A stretch of 40,548 nucleotides of DNA. It comes from Candidatus Melainabacteria bacterium (GTDB lineage Bacteria > Cyanobacteriota > Vampirovibrionia > Obscuribacterales > Obscuribacteraceae). The stretch is from the NCBI GenBank assembly GCA_003153555.1, contig PLZS01000085.1, positions 1 to 40,548 on the forward strand, given 5' to 3'. Under the pieces are notes generated by a model. It was not told the DNA's origin. It saw only the letters and a list, made by a program, of their open reading frames with translations, and made no database searches. This document shows positions 39,456 to 40,548 of this stretch, in pieces. Each line of letters starts with the position of its first letter. Positions within the stretch are counted from its first letter, which is position 1. The translations under genes were made by a program, and so were the position numbers.

Positions 39456-40548
39456 ATGAAATACAAATTTGAAACTGCGCCGCTTTCCAAAATCAAAAGC
39501 GACATTATTGTGGTGGGCGTTTTCCAGGGTGAAGACCTTGGTAACGTCATTGGCAGCATTGACCAGACTTTGGCCAACGGCTCGGGCAACTTCGCCGCCA
39601 GCATCGCCGAAGCCGCCTCTCATGAGGCATTTCAAGGGAAATCGGCGCAGGTAGTAAGTTTGCCGACCTACGATAATTTGACCTGCAAGAAGCTTATGCT
39701 CGTTGGTCTAGGCATGTCCAAAGACTTCAAGCCTAGTGTGAGCAGAAAGTTGGCGGCAAACATGGCTCGTCGTTTCGCCAATTCAACAATGACAAGTATC
39801 TGTTTTGTTGGACGATTCGCTCAAGAAGAAGAAGACAATTCCAAAAAGCGCAAGAAAACCGTACCTGTTGAAAAGTCGTCTGGTGAAAAAGAAAACGAAG
39901 TGGCTCAACACATAAAGGCGATTGTTGAGGGCTGGAATCTGGGTCGATATAGCTTTGAGAAATACAAATCGCAAAAAGACGACAAGAAAGTGAAGTCGGA
40001 AATTGTTCTTTCTTTTGCCGGTATCAAAGAGAGCAAGATGGCTTCCAGAGCGTGCTCAGTCGGTGACGTGATCTCCAGCGCTACAAACTTGGCGCGCAGT
40101 TTGATTGCAGAACCAGCCGCTTACATGACGCCAACTAGACTTGCCGACGAAGCAAAAAGGATCGCGAAGGAATACGATCTGACATGTAAAGTGCTGGATG
40201 TTGCCCAAGTTGAAAAGTTAGGCATGGGCGCGTTCCTGGGCGTGGCCAAGGGTGCAGATGAGCCAGCTAAGTTCATTGTCCTTAAGTACGACGCTGAGAA
40301 ATCCAAGAAAACCGTAGCCATTATCGGAAAAGGAATTACTTTTGATTCGGGCGGCTTGTCATTGAAGCCAGCGGCTGGAATGGAACACATGAAGTACGAC
40401 ATGTCAGGGGCGGCCGCGGTGCTCGGCGCCATGCAGGTAATAGGCGATCTAAAACCGAACGTTTCTGTTCTTGGTTTGATTGCCGCTACTGAAAATATGC
40501 CTGGGAGCAATGCCTTGCATCCGGGTGACGTCCTGGTTTCAATGAACG
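39456..40548 (+). CDS. pepA: Leucyl aminopeptidase (M17), N-terminal part
   Basis: The gene runs past the right edge; about 364 codons are visible, so no stop is seen here. The metal-binding motif GKGITFDSGGLSLKPAAGMEHMKYDMSGAAAV and ENMPGSNALHPGDVL are those of M17 leucyl aminopeptidases, which release N-terminal residues from peptides using two metal ions. The catalytic NTDAEGR segment lies outside the window. Residues about 123-150 (EEEDNSKKRKKTVPVEKSS...) are a hydrophilic charged insertion in the N-terminal domain, absent from the usual PepA. ATG 39456 has GGAA 8 nt upstream. Confidence 0.94.
   Translation, partial: MKYKFETAPLSKIKSDIIVVGVFQGEDLGNVIGSIDQTLANGSGNFAASIAEAASHEAFQGKSAQVVSLPTYDNLTCKKLMLVGLGMSKDFKPSVSRKLAANMARRFANSTMTSICFVGRFAQEEEDNSKKRKKTVPVEKSSGEKENEVAQHIKAIVEGWNLGRYSFEKYKSQKDDKKVKSEIVLSFAGIKESKMASRACSVGDVISSATNLARSLIAEPAAYMTPTRLADEAKRIAKEYDLTCKVLDVAQVEKLGMGAFLGVAKGADEPAKFIVLKYDAEKSKKTVAIIGKGITFDSGGLSLKPAAGMEHMKYDMSGAAAVLGAMQVIGDLKPNVSVLGLIAATENMPGSNALHPGDVLVSMN

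Overview
The window is 40.5 kb of a densely packed bacterial chromosome with housekeeping genes scattered among lineage-specific exported proteins. No ribosomal RNA, tRNA, CRISPR array or prophage was found. The mix of TPR-repeat secreted proteins, PATAN/DUF4388 proteins, a PspA/Vipp1 homologue, EF-hand and LysM proteins, and many exported proteins of no recognised family suggests a non-photosynthetic cyanobacterial relative (Melainabacteria/Vampirovibrionia, perhaps Obscuribacterales). This placement is inferred from gene content only; no phylogenetic marker was compared.

Layout. 1-816: the 3' end of a group II intron (maturase ORF plus RNA domains V-VI). 1085-2747: a small hypothetical gene, then miaB. 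2748-3010: a start-less fragment with the C-terminus of an MBOAT acyltransferase, ending at a 17-nt palindrome. 3097-4655: two tandem paralogous exported cysteine-motif membrane proteins. 5050-8868: EF-hand protein, Sua5-type TsaC, a polytopic membrane protein, a TPR protein and a Gln/His-rich protein. 9418-14834: secreted proteins, an SGNH hydrolase, PspA, and a PATAN protein with a degenerate GGDEF domain. 14881-19041 (minus strand): a small membrane protein, NagZ, an FHA-adenylate cyclase and MetK. 19568-21655: an ECF sigma operon with its own candidate promoter, an anti-sigma factor with three zinc-binding repeats, and a CpxP/Spy-like protein. 21639-30364: TPR/TonB-C protein, ArgS, a WYL-only protein, RpiB, an FtsH-ectodomain-like protein without ATPase, a DCC-family protein and glycerate kinase. 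30431-40548: LysM protein, secreted proteins, a second PATAN protein, a membrane TPR protein and the start of leucyl aminopeptidase PepA.

How they work together. The clearest functional unit is the ECF sigma / anti-sigma / CpxP-like operon, which reads as a self-regulated envelope-stress module. The FHA-cyclase and nagZ are 4 nt apart and probably co-expressed, linking a cyclic-nucleotide signal protein with cell-wall recycling. Most other genes look independently transcribed, with convergent pairs separated by hairpins.

Non-coding signals worth attention: (i) a 14-nt motif ACCANATTTGGTGC, palindromic in its core, occurs three times, each 140-195 nt upstream of a plus-strand gene; (ii) a family of three related ~65-90 bp elements ending in CTATCCTC, two of them directly in front of genes; (iii) a consensus ECF promoter upstream of the sigma gene; (iv) a strong bidirectional terminator at 4945-4978. 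All functions were assigned by reading motifs, without database searches.
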